Of a DNA stretch of 64,000 nucleotides, positions 43,556 to 53,643 are shown in pieces. The notes beneath the pieces were generated by a model. It made no database searches. It was not told where the DNA came from and was given only the letters and a program-made list of their open reading frames with translations. The stretch spans positions 372,001 to 436,000 of the forward strand of contig CBDEGO010000002.1 in assembly GCA_965237995.1 (NCBI GenBank), given 5' to 3'. Within the stretch, counting starts at the first letter, position 1. Each line of letters starts with the position of its first letter. A program made the position numbers and the translations under genes. This DNA comes from JAAELZ01 sp965237995. GTDB taxonomy: Bacteria > Pseudomonadota > Gammaproteobacteria > Arenicellales > Poriferihabitantaceae.

Positions 43556-45862
43556 TTATCTAAAAAGCGTACCCAATGATATTTGAAATTTCTGCTCTTC
43601 GTCAGTGTCTTCTGCATTTAGTGGAACGCCATAATTTAAACTCAATGGTCCAACTGGTGAGTACCATTGCATCACCAATCCGGCAGAGTAACGTATTTCA
43701 CCAAAATCTACATCTTCCCCCTCACCATAAACCATGCCTGCATCGATAAAAGCGCCGTAACGTTTATCTTTAGATGCCCCAGAACCAAACCTAGGCAATA
43801 ACAGCTCTAAACTTCCGACGATACGGCGATCTCCTCCAGTTGGCTGTGGTGTAGTGCCAGAATCTTGTGGCCCAAGAGACCGCGCTCGATACCCACGCAC
43901 TGTGGTCGGCCCTCCCGCAAAATAGTTTTTATAAAAAGGCAGACTATCTCCACCCTCGCTGCCATAACTGCCGCCATAGCCAATTTTTATTTTAGACTTA
44001 AAACTTAAACCTCTATAGCCGAGTGGCACATATTTAGAGACCGACAAATTTAGTTTGTAATACTCAACATCACTACCCGGTAGTGCAGCTTCCAGTGAAA
44101 TACTAGCCGACGAGCCTGCACTAGGGAAAATAAAATCATTCAGCGTATTTTTAGAGTACGATAGTCTTGCACCGAAGTTAGTGCTTTCGGGGTTATCAGC
44201 GATGAATCTTTGAAATTCAGGCGGTGTCTCCGCTGTTTCTTCTAACGATATCTGCTCAGTAAATCCGGTAAAGTTGAAAGAGTTAGTTTCGGAAACTGGA
44301 AATTTATAGGTTGCCCCTAGTTCAATCGAGTTAGCTATATACTCCGCGGTAGAAATTTCAGATGAATTGATTTCCCGACTCCGAGCATATAGGCCACGAC
44401 TCACACCACCCACCGTGTAATAAGGGTTGGTATAACTCAACTCATAAGTCTGAGAGGCATCTGAGTTATCAAGCGTTACGTTAAGCTGTCGACCTAAACC
44501 CAAAAAATTACGCTGGTTATAGCCAATTTGAAATAAGGCGCCTTCTGCATCCGAATAACCTAATGCAAAAGTAAGACTACCGGTTGATCGTTCATTAATG
44601 CTCACTAACAAATCAACTTGGTCAGGCACACCAGGCACCGGCACGGTATCGATACGTACGTTATCAAAATAGCCCAAGCGTTGTAAGCGCTCTTGCGACC
44701 GCTTTACATCAGCAGCGGAAAAGCGCGCCCCTTCAAGTTGACGCATCTCACGCCGAATTACATCGTCCCTAGAAACGGTATTTCCAGAAATATCAATTCG
44801 ACGAACATACAGTCGCGCCCCTTGGCTAACTCTGAAGGTAACATCAACCTGCTTGTCCGTATTATCCACTGATGGCAAGGTATCAACCTGAGCTAAGCCA
44901 TATCCTAAGTTAGCCAATTCATCACTAATAGCGCGACGAATTTCACTAATCGTTTTTCTTGAAAAAACAGAGGTATCTGTCACCTTAAGCAACGAGTCAA
45001 GCGTTGTATCTGCGATATCGTGCTCTCCTTCAACCTTCAATTCACCGAGACCGAAACGATCGCCCTCTGCTATTGAAATAAACAATTCAATATCTTGCTT
45101 GTTAGGGCTGATGGTGACGTTAGTAGAGCGCACATCAAATTCAAAGAAACCGCGGTCTGCGTAAAAAGAACGTAGCGTTTCGATGTCCCCTTCAAATTTT
45201 TGTTTTGAATACAAATCTTTACGGTTAAATGGGCTTAGACCGCGTTTCTCAGTCATTTCCATTCGCTTTTTTAACTGTTTAGCTGAAAATGTCTTGTTGC
45301 CTACAAAGGTGATTCTGCTGATCGTAGCAACACGCCCTTCGTTTATATTCAATAAAATTCGTGCTCTATTTTGATCAAGCATACTGATGTCTTGCTCGAC
45401 CTTGGCAGAATAACGACCACGTGCAAAATAAGTATCACTAATCGCTTTTACCACTTCATTCAAGCGCTTTTGATTGAGTATCCTACCTTGAGTCAATTCA
45501 GCGTTACCAAAAATCTCCAGAATATCGCTTTCCTTTACCGCTTTAGCACCACTAATAGTCACGCCCGCAATAGATGGGCGCTCTTCAACCTCAACAACCA
45601 AAACCGTACCGTCTTGTCGAAGCTTGACGTTACGAAAGAAACCCGTATCAAATAACGCCTTGATTCCTTCACGCGCATCACTAGCGTTTATCTGATCACC
45701 GACCTTAAGCGGTAGGTAATTAAAAATTGTTCCATCTTCTATGCGTCCCGCCCCTTCTACTTGGATATCAGAAATAGTAAACGGCTCGATACTTTGCGCA
45801 AACAGACTGTTTGAAATCAAACAACATAGCAACGCACTTAGGCAAAAAATTCTTTTTATCAT
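43556..45862 (-). CDS. bamA: outer-membrane protein assembly factor BamA
   Basis: A 768-residue Omp85 protein: signal peptide (about 1-22), five POTRA domains (about 23-420) beginning FTISDIQVEGAGRIEDG, then a 16-stranded barrel. The L6 loop motif appears as TVRGYRARSLGP (VRGY instead of VRGF). It ends in SLGTLFR, with an extra Arg after the usual terminal aromatic. It inserts beta-barrels, presumably including the DUF3570 barrel encoded earlier in the window. Confidence 0.96.
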   Translation of the reverse strand: MIKRIFCLSALLCCLISNSLFAQSIEPFTISDIQVEGAGRIEDGTIFNYLPLKVGDQINASDAREGIKALFDTGFFRNVKLRQDGTVLVVEVEERPSIAGVTISGAKAVKESDILEIFGNAELTQGRILNQKRLNEVVKAISDTYFARGRYSAKVEQDISMLDQNRARILLNINEGRVATISRITFVGNKTFSAKQLKKRMEMTEKRGLSPFNRKDLYSKQKFEGDIETLRSFYADRGFFEFDVRSTNVTISPNKQDIELFISIAEGDRFGLGELKVEGEHDIADTTLDSLLKVTDTSVFSRKTISEIRRAISDELANLGYGLAQVDTLPSVDNTDKQVDVTFRVSQGARLYVRRIDISGNTVSRDDVIRREMRQLEGARFSAADVKRSQERLQRLGYFDNVRIDTVPVPGVPDQVDLLVSINERSTGSLTFALGYSDAEGALFQIGYNQRNFLGLGRQLNVTLDNSDASQTYELSYTNPYYTVGGVSRGLYARSREINSSEISTAEYIANSIELGATYKFPVSETNSFNFTGFTEQISLEETAETPPEFQRFIADNPESTNFGARLSYSKNTLNDFIFPSAGSSASISLEAALPGSDVEYYKLNLSVSKYVPLGYRGLSFKSKIKIGYGGSYGSEGGDSLPFYKNYFAGGPTTVRGYRARSLGPQDSGTTPQPTGGDRRIVGSLELLLPRFGSGASKDKRYGAFIDAGMVYGEGEDVDFGEIRYSAGLVMQWYSPVGPLSLNYGVPLNAEDTDEEQKFQISLGTLFR

Positions 45863-45878
45863 TTGGACTCAACAACGA

Positions 45879-47216
45879 TTATGACATCAAGCGGATAATA
45901 TCATTGTAAAAGGCCAAAGACATTAAAAGAAGTAAAGCAGCAATTCCAATTTGCTGTCCCCACAACATCACATTTTCACTCACCGGGCTACCTTTTACCG
46001 CTTCAATAGCAAAAAACAATAAATGCCCGCCGTCTAACACTGGCACAGGGAGCAAGTTAATTAAGCCTAGACTAATGCTTATCAACACTAAAAAAGTAAC
46101 AAAGTCGGTCACACCGCTTTGTACCGTATGCCCTGCCATATTTGCGATAGTAATTGGCCCTGAGAGGTTTTCTGTGCCGACTTCACGAGTAAACATTTTA
46201 CCAATTGACAGCAGGTTCACCCAAGAAAAGCGCCAAGTATAATCGACTGCTTTGGCTAACCCCTCAAGCACATCCGTTTGATATTCGTATTGAGAAGGGT
46301 AAATACCAATTTGGCCATATTGTTTGCCATCATAGTCGCGCTGTGCGGTCATCACCTCTTTAGTGTGCACCTGTTGACCATCGGTAAATTTAATTTCCAC
46401 TAATTGCTTAGGCTTAGTAGAAATACTGTTCACCACATCGCGCCATGACGCCATTGGTTCGCCATCAATCGATAATATTCGCGCCCCAGATTTCATCCCT
46501 ATCTCATCTGCCGGCAAACCAGGTACCACTGCGGAAATCTGCGCCTCACCACTGGATGGGTATAAACCAATCGTTTGATTAATAAAACCGGGGCCAATGC
46601 TTCGCGCTGACGTTGAAGAAAAATCAAGCGGAATATCGACAGCTTGTTTATTGTCGTCTCGAAGCACAGCAAAGTTCACTGTCTTACCCTGATAAGCTTT
46701 ATGGATCAAGTAGATCAACTGATCTTGCCAACCGTGCATTTTTCGCCCATCCACTGAGGCAATAACATCGTTTTCTTTAAACCCTGCTTGCTCAGCGAGA
46801 GAGTCAACAACGACCGTTCCCACCGTGGGTTGTATGTCGCGAGTACCATATAAGTACAACGCCCACATCGCCAAAATGGCAAATATAAAATTAGCTAACG
46901 GCCCTGCGGCCACAATAGCGGTGCGCTTCGCTAACGTTGCATTATTAAACGCAAGGTGTTTTTCTTCTTCAGCGACGTCTTCCACGCGCTCATCCAACAT
47001 CTTCACGTAACCCCCAAGCGGGATTGCAGCTAAAACATATTCTGTTTCGTCATTGTTACGCTTCCAGATTTTTAACGGTTTTCCAAAACCGACTGAGAAT
47101 CGAAGCACTTTAACCCCAGACTTGCGTGCTACCCAAAAATGACCGAACTCATGAATAGTGACCAAAATTCCAATAGCCAGAACAAAACCCAAAACACTGT
47201 ACAAAAATTGAATCAT
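45879..47216 (-). CDS. rseP: site-2 intramembrane protease RseP
   Basis: A 445-residue membrane zinc protease. The catalytic HEFGH motif lies in the first helix (ILVTIHEFGHFWVARKSG), two PDZ domains (about 115-300) sit in the periplasm, and the third-ligand region is NLLPVPVLDGGHLLF. It cleaves anti-sigma factors and signal-peptide remnants. The ATG at 47216 is chosen over 47249 because the first helix then starts at once and the gene follows uvrB by 4 nt. Confidence 0.95.
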   Translation of the reverse strand: MIQFLYSVLGFVLAIGILVTIHEFGHFWVARKSGVKVLRFSVGFGKPLKIWKRNNDETEYVLAAIPLGGYVKMLDERVEDVAEEEKHLAFNNATLAKRTAIVAAGPLANFIFAILAMWALYLYGTRDIQPTVGTVVVDSLAEQAGFKENDVIASVDGRKMHGWQDQLIYLIHKAYQGKTVNFAVLRDDNKQAVDIPLDFSSTSARSIGPGFINQTIGLYPSSGEAQISAVVPGLPADEIGMKSGARILSIDGEPMASWRDVVNSISTKPKQLVEIKFTDGQQVHTKEVMTAQRDYDGKQYGQIGIYPSQYEYQTDVLEGLAKAVDYTWRFSWVNLLSIGKMFTREVGTENLSGPITIANMAGHTVQSGVTDFVTFLVLISISLGLINLLPVPVLDGGHLLFFAIEAVKGSPVSENVMLWGQQIGIAALLLLMSLAFYNDIIRLMS

Positions 47217-47220
47217 TTTC

Positions 47221-49239
47221 CTATATAGACGATTTAAGCTGCGCGTCACGCAGCTGTTTTAATTGATCTCGAATCAGACCTGCTTGCTCAAACTCTAAGT
47301 TTTTAGCGTGTGCATACATCTGCTTCTCCAGTTTTTTGATATTTTTACCTAGCTGCATCGGTGTTTGAACAACGTAGGTAGCTAACTCTTCAGCTGCCAA
47401 TGGCAACGGCTCGATTTGGTTCGGTGTCACGGGTATGCCATCAATTATATCCCTAATCGGCTTAACCACTCCTTTCGGTATAATGCCATTCTTTCGGTTA
47501 TGTATAATTTGCCGTTCACGTCTTCGATCGGTTTCCTCCATCGCCGCTTTGATTGAATCCGTTTCCCTATCTGCATACAAAATCACATACCCATTTACAT
47601 TTCGAGCCGCCCTTCCTATCGTTTGAATTAATGAACGCGACGAACGTAAGAAACCCTCTTTATCGGCATCTAAAATCGCCACCAATGATACTTCTGGAAT
47701 ATCCAGTCCTTCTCTGAGTAAATTGATGCCAACCAATACATCAAACTCACCTTTTCTAAGGTCACGAATAATTTCGACACGTTCAACGGTATCTATATCT
47801 GAGTGCAAATAACGTACCCGAACACCATGATCATGGTAGTACTTAGTTAAATCTTCAGCAAGCCGTTTGGTAATGGTGGTGACTAACACACGCTCATTAA
47901 CTTCCACTCTGCGCCCAATTTCTGATAGTAAATCGTCAACTTGCGACTCTACGGGTCGTATTTCAACCGTTGGGTCGACTAATCCCGTTGGACGAACGAG
48001 TTGATCGATCATGTCCGGTGCGTGTTTTTGTTCATACGCCCCCGGCGTAGCGGAAATAAACACTGTTTGCGGCATGAGGCGCTCAAACTCTTCAAACATC
48101 AGCGGACGGTTATCCTTGGCTGATGGTAGTCTGAAGCCAAAATCGACCAAATTTTGCTTTCTCGACGCATCACCTTTATACATTGCGCCAATTTGCGGCA
48201 CCATGACATGGCTTTCATCTAGAAACATCAGCGCATCTTTAGGCAAATAGTCAATCAATGTGGGCGGCGCTTCGCCGGGCGCACGACCTGATAAGTAACG
48301 AGAATAATTTTCGATCCCCGAGCAATACCCTAACTCGCGCATCATTTCCAAGTCATACTCGGTGCGTTGCTTGATTCTTTGTGCTTCTACTAATTTACCC
48401 TGTTCTTCAAAATGCGCACGCTGCACACGCATATCTTCCGTAATTTGGTCTAGCACCCCGAGCAAGGTTTCGCGCGGTGTGACATAATGACTTTTTGGGT
48501 ATACCGTCACCCGGCTAAGCTTTTCCTCTATCACCCCAGTAAGCGGGTCAAATTTCGCTATCGTCTCTATATCATCACCAAACAATTCTATACGTATTGC
48601 GAACTTGTCTGATTCTGCGGGGAATATGTCAATCACGTCACCGCGCACTCGAAATGTGCCGCGGCGTAACTCAATATCGTTACGCTGATACTGCATTACC
48701 GCCATTCGCTGCAAGATTGCTCTTTGCTCAATCACCTCTCCCACTCTGACGTGCAATATCATTTTATGATACGACTCAGGGTTTCCCAAGCCATAGATGG
48801 CTGAAACAGATGCCACGATGATTACATCGCGCCGCTCTAATAAAGCTTTAGTTGCAGATAAACGCATTTGATCAATATGATCATTGACCGAGGAATCTTT
48901 TTCAATAAACGTATCGGAGCTCGCTACATACGCTTCCGGTTGGTAATAGTCATAATAAGAGACAAAATATTCAACACTGTTATGCGGGAAAAACTCTCGC
49001 ATTTCAGAATAGAGCTGCGCAGCTAATGTTTTATTCGGTGCCATGACAATGGCAGGGCGCCCAGTATTCGCGATCACATTCGCCATGGTGAAGGTTTTAC
49101 CCGAACCCGTCACGCCCAATAAAGACTGAAATAACTCACCATTAGCTAAGCCTTGTTCTAAGGCTTTGATTGCAGCAGGTTGGTCTCCCGCTGGCTGATA
49201 GTCGCTAACTAACTTAAATTGCGCTTTTTCTGTCGACAC
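47221..49239 (-). CDS. uvrB: excinuclease ABC subunit B
   Basis: A 672-residue helicase-like damage-verification protein. Motifs are the Walker A GVTGSGKTFTMANVI, the beta-hairpin YYDYYQPEAYV, LFLDESHVMVPQ-like segments, GRAARNVNGYVILYAD and the C-terminal UVR domain (NLEFEQAGLIRDQLKQL). uvrB next to rseP is unusual relative to the common cdsA-dxr-rseP order and may be lineage-specific. Confidence 0.97.
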   Translation of the reverse strand: MSTEKAQFKLVSDYQPAGDQPAAIKALEQGLANGELFQSLLGVTGSGKTFTMANVIANTGRPAIVMAPNKTLAAQLYSEMREFFPHNSVEYFVSYYDYYQPEAYVASSDTFIEKDSSVNDHIDQMRLSATKALLERRDVIIVASVSAIYGLGNPESYHKMILHVRVGEVIEQRAILQRMAVMQYQRNDIELRRGTFRVRGDVIDIFPAESDKFAIRIELFGDDIETIAKFDPLTGVIEEKLSRVTVYPKSHYVTPRETLLGVLDQITEDMRVQRAHFEEQGKLVEAQRIKQRTEYDLEMMRELGYCSGIENYSRYLSGRAPGEAPPTLIDYLPKDALMFLDESHVMVPQIGAMYKGDASRKQNLVDFGFRLPSAKDNRPLMFEEFERLMPQTVFISATPGAYEQKHAPDMIDQLVRPTGLVDPTVEIRPVESQVDDLLSEIGRRVEVNERVLVTTITKRLAEDLTKYYHDHGVRVRYLHSDIDTVERVEIIRDLRKGEFDVLVGINLLREGLDIPEVSLVAILDADKEGFLRSSRSLIQTIGRAARNVNGYVILYADRETDSIKAAMEETDRRRERQIIHNRKNGIIPKGVVKPIRDIIDGIPVTPNQIEPLPLAAEELATYVVQTPMQLGKNIKKLEKQMYAHAKNLEFEQAGLIRDQLKQLRDAQLKSSI

Positions 49240-49276
49240 TTAGCTACCTTTAGGTGGAACAAACCGGCTGCACAAC

Positions 49277-49873
49277 TTATACCGCGCGGCGGTCAGTAAA
49301 TGCTTGATTCAAGGTACCAGCATCCATGTATTCTAATTCGCCGCCAACGGGCACACCTCTTGCGAGTCGAGTAATTTTTACCGGTCGATTAGCTAGTAAA
49401 TCAGCGATAAAATCAGCCGTTGCTTCACCTTCAATGGTGAGGTTCGTTGCCAGCACGACCTCGTTCACTATTTTGCCGTCTATCAATTCAAGTAATTGAT
49501 CAATGCCTAACTGTTCTGGTCCGATACCGTCGAGTGGAGACAAGTGCCCCATTAAAACAAAATACATACCTCGAAAGGCGTTAGCCTGTTCCACTGCTTC
49601 CACATCGGCAGGTGTTTCCGCAATGCACAATAGACTCGCTTCGCGCTTTGGTGACGCACAAATTGCGCACAAGGTGTTTTCAGAAAAATTATTGCAGCGC
49701 TGACAGTGATTTACTTTCGATAAGGCTGATTTAATCGCCTCTGCAATTGAAAAAGCCCCTTCACGGTCTCGCTCTAACAAATGGAACGCCATTCGTTGCG
49801 CCGATTTTGGCCCAATACCGGGCAAGCGTTGCAATGACAATTGCAACTGCTCTACCGATCGAGAATCAGTCAT
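49277..49873 (-). CDS. recR: recombination protein RecR
   Basis: A 198-residue RecFOR component. It has a helix-hairpin-helix (LPGIGPKSAQRMAFHLL), a four-cysteine zinc finger (CQRC and CAIC), and a Toprim domain (LLCIAETPADVEAVEQ). It occurs in the standard dnaX-ybaB-recR cluster. Confidence 0.96.
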   Translation of the reverse strand: MTDSRSVEQLQLSLQRLPGIGPKSAQRMAFHLLERDREGAFSIAEAIKSALSKVNHCQRCNNFSENTLCAICASPKREASLLCIAETPADVEAVEQANAFRGMYFVLMGHLSPLDGIGPEQLGIDQLLELIDGKIVNEVVLATNLTIEGEATADFIADLLANRPVKITRLARGVPVGGELEYMDAGTLNQAFTDRRAV

Positions 49874-49906
49874 TATCTATATTTATCAATGAACCAAGTT
49901 GATTGA

Positions 49907-50224
49907 CTAGAACGGCAGATTTAGGCCCGGGATGTTCAAACCAGCCGTTAGGCTCCCCATTTTTTGCTGACTGGTTGACTCTACTTTTTGCAAAGCATCA
50001 TTCATCGCTGCGGTCACTAAATCTTCTAATACCTCAATGTCATCACCAACTAGCTCAGGATCAATCTTGACCCTTTTAACGTCATGCCTACAACTCATCG
50101 TTATCTCCACCATGCCACCGCCAGATTGACCTGTCACTTGCATTTCGGCCAGTTCGTCTTGGGCCTTTTTCATATTCGCCTGCATCTCTTGTGCCTGCTT
50201 CATCATGTTACCTAAGCCTTTCAT
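49907..50224 (-). CDS. ybaB: YbaB/EbfC family nucleoid-associated protein
   Basis: A 105-residue DNA-binding protein with an N-terminal Met/Gln/Lys-rich helix (MMKQAQEMQANMKKAQDEL), the VTGQSGGGMVEITMS strand region and a C-terminal helix. Conserved location between dnaX and recR. Confidence 0.94.
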   Translation of the reverse strand: MKGLGNMMKQAQEMQANMKKAQDELAEMQVTGQSGGGMVEITMSCRHDVKRVKIDPELVGDDIEVLEDLVTAAMNDALQKVESTSQQKMGSLTAGLNIPGLNLPF

Positions 50225-50274
50225 AATTATTTCTCTATTATCAAATGGTTATCAAGTCTGTATATAGTAAATAG

Positions 50275-52125
50275 TTACTGTGTAGACTTGATCGAATTCA
50301 CATCAACAGTTGCATCGAACATAGCAACGACCTCTTGTACCGCAGGGTCTTCCTGAAACGTGCGACGCGTTGCTTCTGCTGCTTGTTTTGCCTGCTCTGC
50401 ATTAAAACCTGCAGCGGTATTTATTGGATCAACTTCGGTCATTTCAACGTCTACGACAATAGGGGTATTCACTATCTCGTTCAACCTTAATTGAATCTGT
50501 TGTAATCTTTCTTTATTGAGCAATTGCGCGTAGCGCGAATCCAAATGCACGGCAATCCGTTCGCTCTCATACCCAACTGGCGCCATATGTAACGCAAGCT
50601 GGCGCGCCATTCCTTGCAAGTTTAATGCATTAATTCCACCACTCCATGATTCAATATTCTGAATCAAATCATGTGGAGCGATAGAATTAATCTGAGTCTG
50701 CGCAGTGTTGCTAACTAAATTCTGCTCCACTTCTTTATTAGCTACTTCCACATGCTTAGCTTGGCCATTCATTATGTCTGAATTTGCGGTCACTTCGCTG
50801 TTTTGCTGCTTAACTAAAGTCGTTGGCGGCATAGTCGGTTTCGAAGTCGGCAAAACTTTGTCTTGGTGTTGCTCAGATAAATGACTCGGCAACTGCGTAA
50901 ACGTATCTACCGACGCTAACCGCTCTGCTGATAAAGTTTTGGCAGAAGCTTGTTGTCCTGCGGGCCTGGTATTTTCAGAAGTGGGTGCAGCCAAAGGTTC
51001 GGTTGCGGCCGGTGTTTGTGCCTCTAAAGTAGAATTCGGCTTTTGGGGGGTGAAGGCGAACAAACGTAGCAGCGCCATCTCAAACCCAGTACGCCTATCA
51101 GGCGCTAAATGCAAATCACGCTTACCGTGCGCCACAATCTGATAATACAGTTGCAGTTGTTCTGCATTCAAATGCTCCGCATACTGCGCCACTGTTTGTT
51201 TATCTAAACCCTTCCACTCGATTGCATCGGGAGCAAATTGATACACCGAAATACCGTGAAGCAACGAGAGCAAGTCGTCGAGCGCTGTCATGTAATCTGC
51301 TGAACTGGTTGCCATGGCTTCGACCACTTCTTGCACTATTCGATAATTGTTTTGAATTAAGCTTTCAATTATTTTACCTACTTGATTGCTATCAATCATA
51401 CCCAGCATGTCGCGAAGCGCGTGCTCGGTTACATTGGCATTACCAAAGGCAATCGCTTGATCTAGTAAGCTAAGCGCATCACGCATACTCCCACTAGCAG
51501 AACGCGCGATCAATTTTAGCGCCGCCAATTCATTAGAAATTTGTTCTTCGCGCAAAATGGACTCTAACTGACCAACGATCGCTTCTTGATCTATGGCATT
51601 TAAACTAAATTGGATGCAACGCGATAGAATCGTCATCGGCAACTTTTGCGGGTCGGTCGTCGCCAATAAAAACTTCACATGATCAGGTGGCTCCTCTAAG
51701 GTTTTAAGCAAGGCATTAAAACTGTGCGTAGAGAGCATGTGGACTTCGTCAATCAAATAGACCTTATAACGTCCCTGCGTAGGGGCATATTGCACGTTAT
51801 CGAGCAAGTCACGCGTATCATCAACTTTAGTTCGCGACGCCGCATCAACCTCGATCAAATCTATATGATTACCCTGTGCCACGGACTGACAAGAAACACA
51901 TTCACCACAAGGTAGTGAACTAACGCCCCGTTCACAGTTTAATGCTTTAGCGAATATTCGGGCCAGAGTGGTTTTACCCACTCCACGCGTGCCCGTAAAC
52001 AAAAAGGCATGGTGTATTCTGTCGGAATCAAGCGCATTGGAAAGCGCAGCAACAATATGTTGTTGCCCGACAACTTCAGAGAACTGTTTTGGGCGCCATT
52101 TGCGCGCTAAAACTTGGTAACTCAT
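50275..52125 (-). CDS. dnaX: DNA polymerase III subunits gamma and tau
   Basis: A 616-residue clamp-loader ATPase. An AAA+ domain (Walker A GTRGVGKTTLARIF; Walker B LIDEVHML) has a zinc-binding loop with four Cys (CERG, then CGECVSC), a collar domain, a long low-complexity linker (about 370-475) and a C-terminal tau domain that contacts the polymerase. Whether a shorter gamma form is made by frameshifting is not evident. Its polymerase partner dnaE appears broken in this same window. Confidence 0.95.
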   Translation of the reverse strand: MSYQVLARKWRPKQFSEVVGQQHIVAALSNALDSDRIHHAFLFTGTRGVGKTTLARIFAKALNCERGVSSLPCGECVSCQSVAQGNHIDLIEVDAASRTKVDDTRDLLDNVQYAPTQGRYKVYLIDEVHMLSTHSFNALLKTLEEPPDHVKFLLATTDPQKLPMTILSRCIQFSLNAIDQEAIVGQLESILREEQISNELAALKLIARSASGSMRDALSLLDQAIAFGNANVTEHALRDMLGMIDSNQVGKIIESLIQNNYRIVQEVVEAMATSSADYMTALDDLLSLLHGISVYQFAPDAIEWKGLDKQTVAQYAEHLNAEQLQLYYQIVAHGKRDLHLAPDRRTGFEMALLRLFAFTPQKPNSTLEAQTPAATEPLAAPTSENTRPAGQQASAKTLSAERLASVDTFTQLPSHLSEQHQDKVLPTSKPTMPPTTLVKQQNSEVTANSDIMNGQAKHVEVANKEVEQNLVSNTAQTQINSIAPHDLIQNIESWSGGINALNLQGMARQLALHMAPVGYESERIAVHLDSRYAQLLNKERLQQIQLRLNEIVNTPIVVDVEMTEVDPINTAAGFNAEQAKQAAEATRRTFQEDPAVQEVVAMFDATVDVNSIKSTQ

Positions 52126-52215
52126 TGACTTAAGGCGCTAACATGCACGCTGAAAAAATCGAATAAGTGTCTCAAAAGTATCAGCCTATGTGGTGATTGT
52201 TGCCATTTCAAAGAA

Positions 52216-52327
52216 GAAGGTGGCGGATCCAATCAGCCAAACCTAGCACCCGAATTCACTGTTACGGCTGCTCCCTTCCGGGCCTGACCGAGTTCACAAT
52301 TTATCGCCACTAAGGTAGCCCACTTTC
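52216..52327 (-). ncRNA. ffs: 4.5S signal recognition particle RNA
   Basis: On the minus strand the SRP domain IV core GGTCAGGCCCGGAAGGGAGCAGCC is read in two parts: GGTCAGGCCCGGAAGG and GAGCAGCC. It contains the GGAA tetraloop and symmetric loop that bind Ffh. Flanking sequences pair as a long hairpin (GAAAGTGGGC with the CCACCTTC end). Ends were placed by pairing and may be off by several bases. Position upstream of dnaX is common in gammaproteobacteria. Confidence 0.93.
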
Positions 52328-52584
52328 ACCGCCATAGAATCGCATCTATCAAAGATTACGATCAACAAATTTTAACACAGACTTTTCCAAGCCCAAAGAT
52401 AATCCTACAACTATTCCACCCGGTTTTCTTATTCAAATAGATAACTGCACCCCTCAAATTATCGAAACCGTCAACCTCTGTTCAAACCTTTTCACTAGCA
52501 TTACCACTGATCAACAAATATTGAAGAAGAAGCGATTAAGCGCAACAGAGTAATACGATAGCTCCAATTTCGCACAATCGCTCA

Positions 52585-52944
52585 CTAGGTTACGATGTTA
52601 AACTCAGCAATCATTGAAGGATGATACTCACAGAAATAGGACTCAGTCATATCTGCATTAACTACAATAGTTGCACTCTCACCTGGCTCTATTAACCCCG
52701 TATCCCATGCACGGTCTTTGGCTGTAGCTGTATGCGGCACTATGTCATTATTAGTCCAGGTAACTTTATCTCCCGGTTTAACGATTAACACTCCCGTCGA
52801 GAACACAAAGTTGGCAATTTCTATACGATGCTCTGTAACTTCGCTAGTAGCGAATAAAGATTCAGTGTACGGGAATACCACGGTAGCCGTAATTACAGCT
52901 ACCGTATTATCTAAAAAGCGTCTACGATTTAACATCTTGTTCAT
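52585..52944 (-). CDS. Tat-exported plastocyanin-like cupredoxin
   Basis: A 119-residue blue-copper protein. The N-terminus has a twin-arginine motif (NRRRFLDN) and hydrophobic core. The cupredoxin fold follows with type 1 copper ligands His71 (VPHTAT), Cys105, His108 and Met111 (YFCEYHPSM). This is the amicyanin/pseudoazurin-like spacing (C-x2-H-x2-M), indicating a periplasmic electron carrier. Its start codon overlaps the last base of the DUF4142 gene upstream, so the two are co-translated. The redox partner is not identified here. Confidence 0.9.
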   Translation of the reverse strand: MNKMLNRRRFLDNTVAVITATVVFPYTESLFATSEVTEHRIEIANFVFSTGVLIVKPGDKVTWTNNDIVPHTATAKDRAWDTGLIEPGESATIVVNADMTESYFCEYHPSMIAEFNIVT

Positions 52945-53471
52945 TAGAGGTTTTTTACCATCATTGCAGCGTGCCCTTCGTGGACTTTGAATATTTGCAA
53001 GCCTGCCTTAAATAAGTCTTTAACTTCAGCATTTTCAATATTTGGAATAAAAGAGTTTTCTACTAAGTCGTTGACGGCTTTATGATAAGCCAATTCATTT
53101 TCAGCGTAGCGCATATCAAATTCAGCTCCACGCAAAGCACTCATCTCATCAATTAATTTATCTGCGCCTTCTAGTAAAGATTGACTGAGAAAGTTATCTT
53201 GCGGTTGAGCTCCCAACTTAGTTAAAAGTGCTAATGCTTGCTCATTGACTGCATTGTGATCACGAATCATTGTGTTGGCAAATTTATGGATGTCTGGATT
53301 CGATGAGATAGCTAACGCTAAATGGGCATAACGAATATCAATGTTATCCGCATTGTAAGCGACGTGTGCAATTTGCAAATCGTTTAAATCCGCTGGTGAT
53401 TCTGCGTAAGCGGCACCGCATAAAAGACCAGTAGCTAAAGCAGTAGCAATAAGAGTATGTTTGAGTTTCAT
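52944..53471 (-). CDS. DUF4142 family periplasmic protein
   Basis: A 175-residue protein with a signal peptide (about 1-23, AYA cleavage) and an all-helical ferritin-like bundle rich in His and Asp (IRYAHLALAIS, TMIRDHNAVNEQAL, NELAYHKAVND, KVHEGHAAMM), typical of DUF4142. The bundle may bind metal, but this is unproven. The ATG at 53471 follows a strong GGAGAACG ribosome binding site, ruling out the upstream TTG at 53483. It is divergent from an AraC regulator and forms a pair with a cupredoxin, suggesting a metal or oxidative-stress related role (inference). Confidence 0.85.
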   Translation of the reverse strand: MKLKHTLIATALATGLLCGAAYAESPADLNDLQIAHVAYNADNIDIRYAHLALAISSNPDIHKFANTMIRDHNAVNEQALALLTKLGAQPQDNFLSQSLLEGADKLIDEMSALRGAEFDMRYAENELAYHKAVNDLVENSFIPNIENAEVKDLFKAGLQIFKVHEGHAAMMVKNL

Positions 53472-53557
53472 ATCGTTCTCCAAATGGTATTAAATTTTCT
53501 CAGAAAAGTATTTTTCTGTGAGGAACAACATTACAGTCTTTTATCGCTGCTTTATTA

Positions 53558-53588
53558 ATGATCATTCTTGCAAACTTTATGATCATTC
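53558..53588. promoter_or_regulatory. direct-repeat operator candidate for AraC regulator
   Basis: ATGATCATTC occurs twice, at 53558-53567 and 53579-53588, exactly 21 bp apart (two helical turns) and in the same orientation. This is the usual layout of AraC-family sites. It lies between the divergent DUF4142-cupredoxin pair and the AraC gene. Confidence 0.5.
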
Positions 53589-53643
53589 GTACATTACTGT
53601 GAATTAGTAGTACACAGGCATCAAGAATAGATAAACTCTATTC

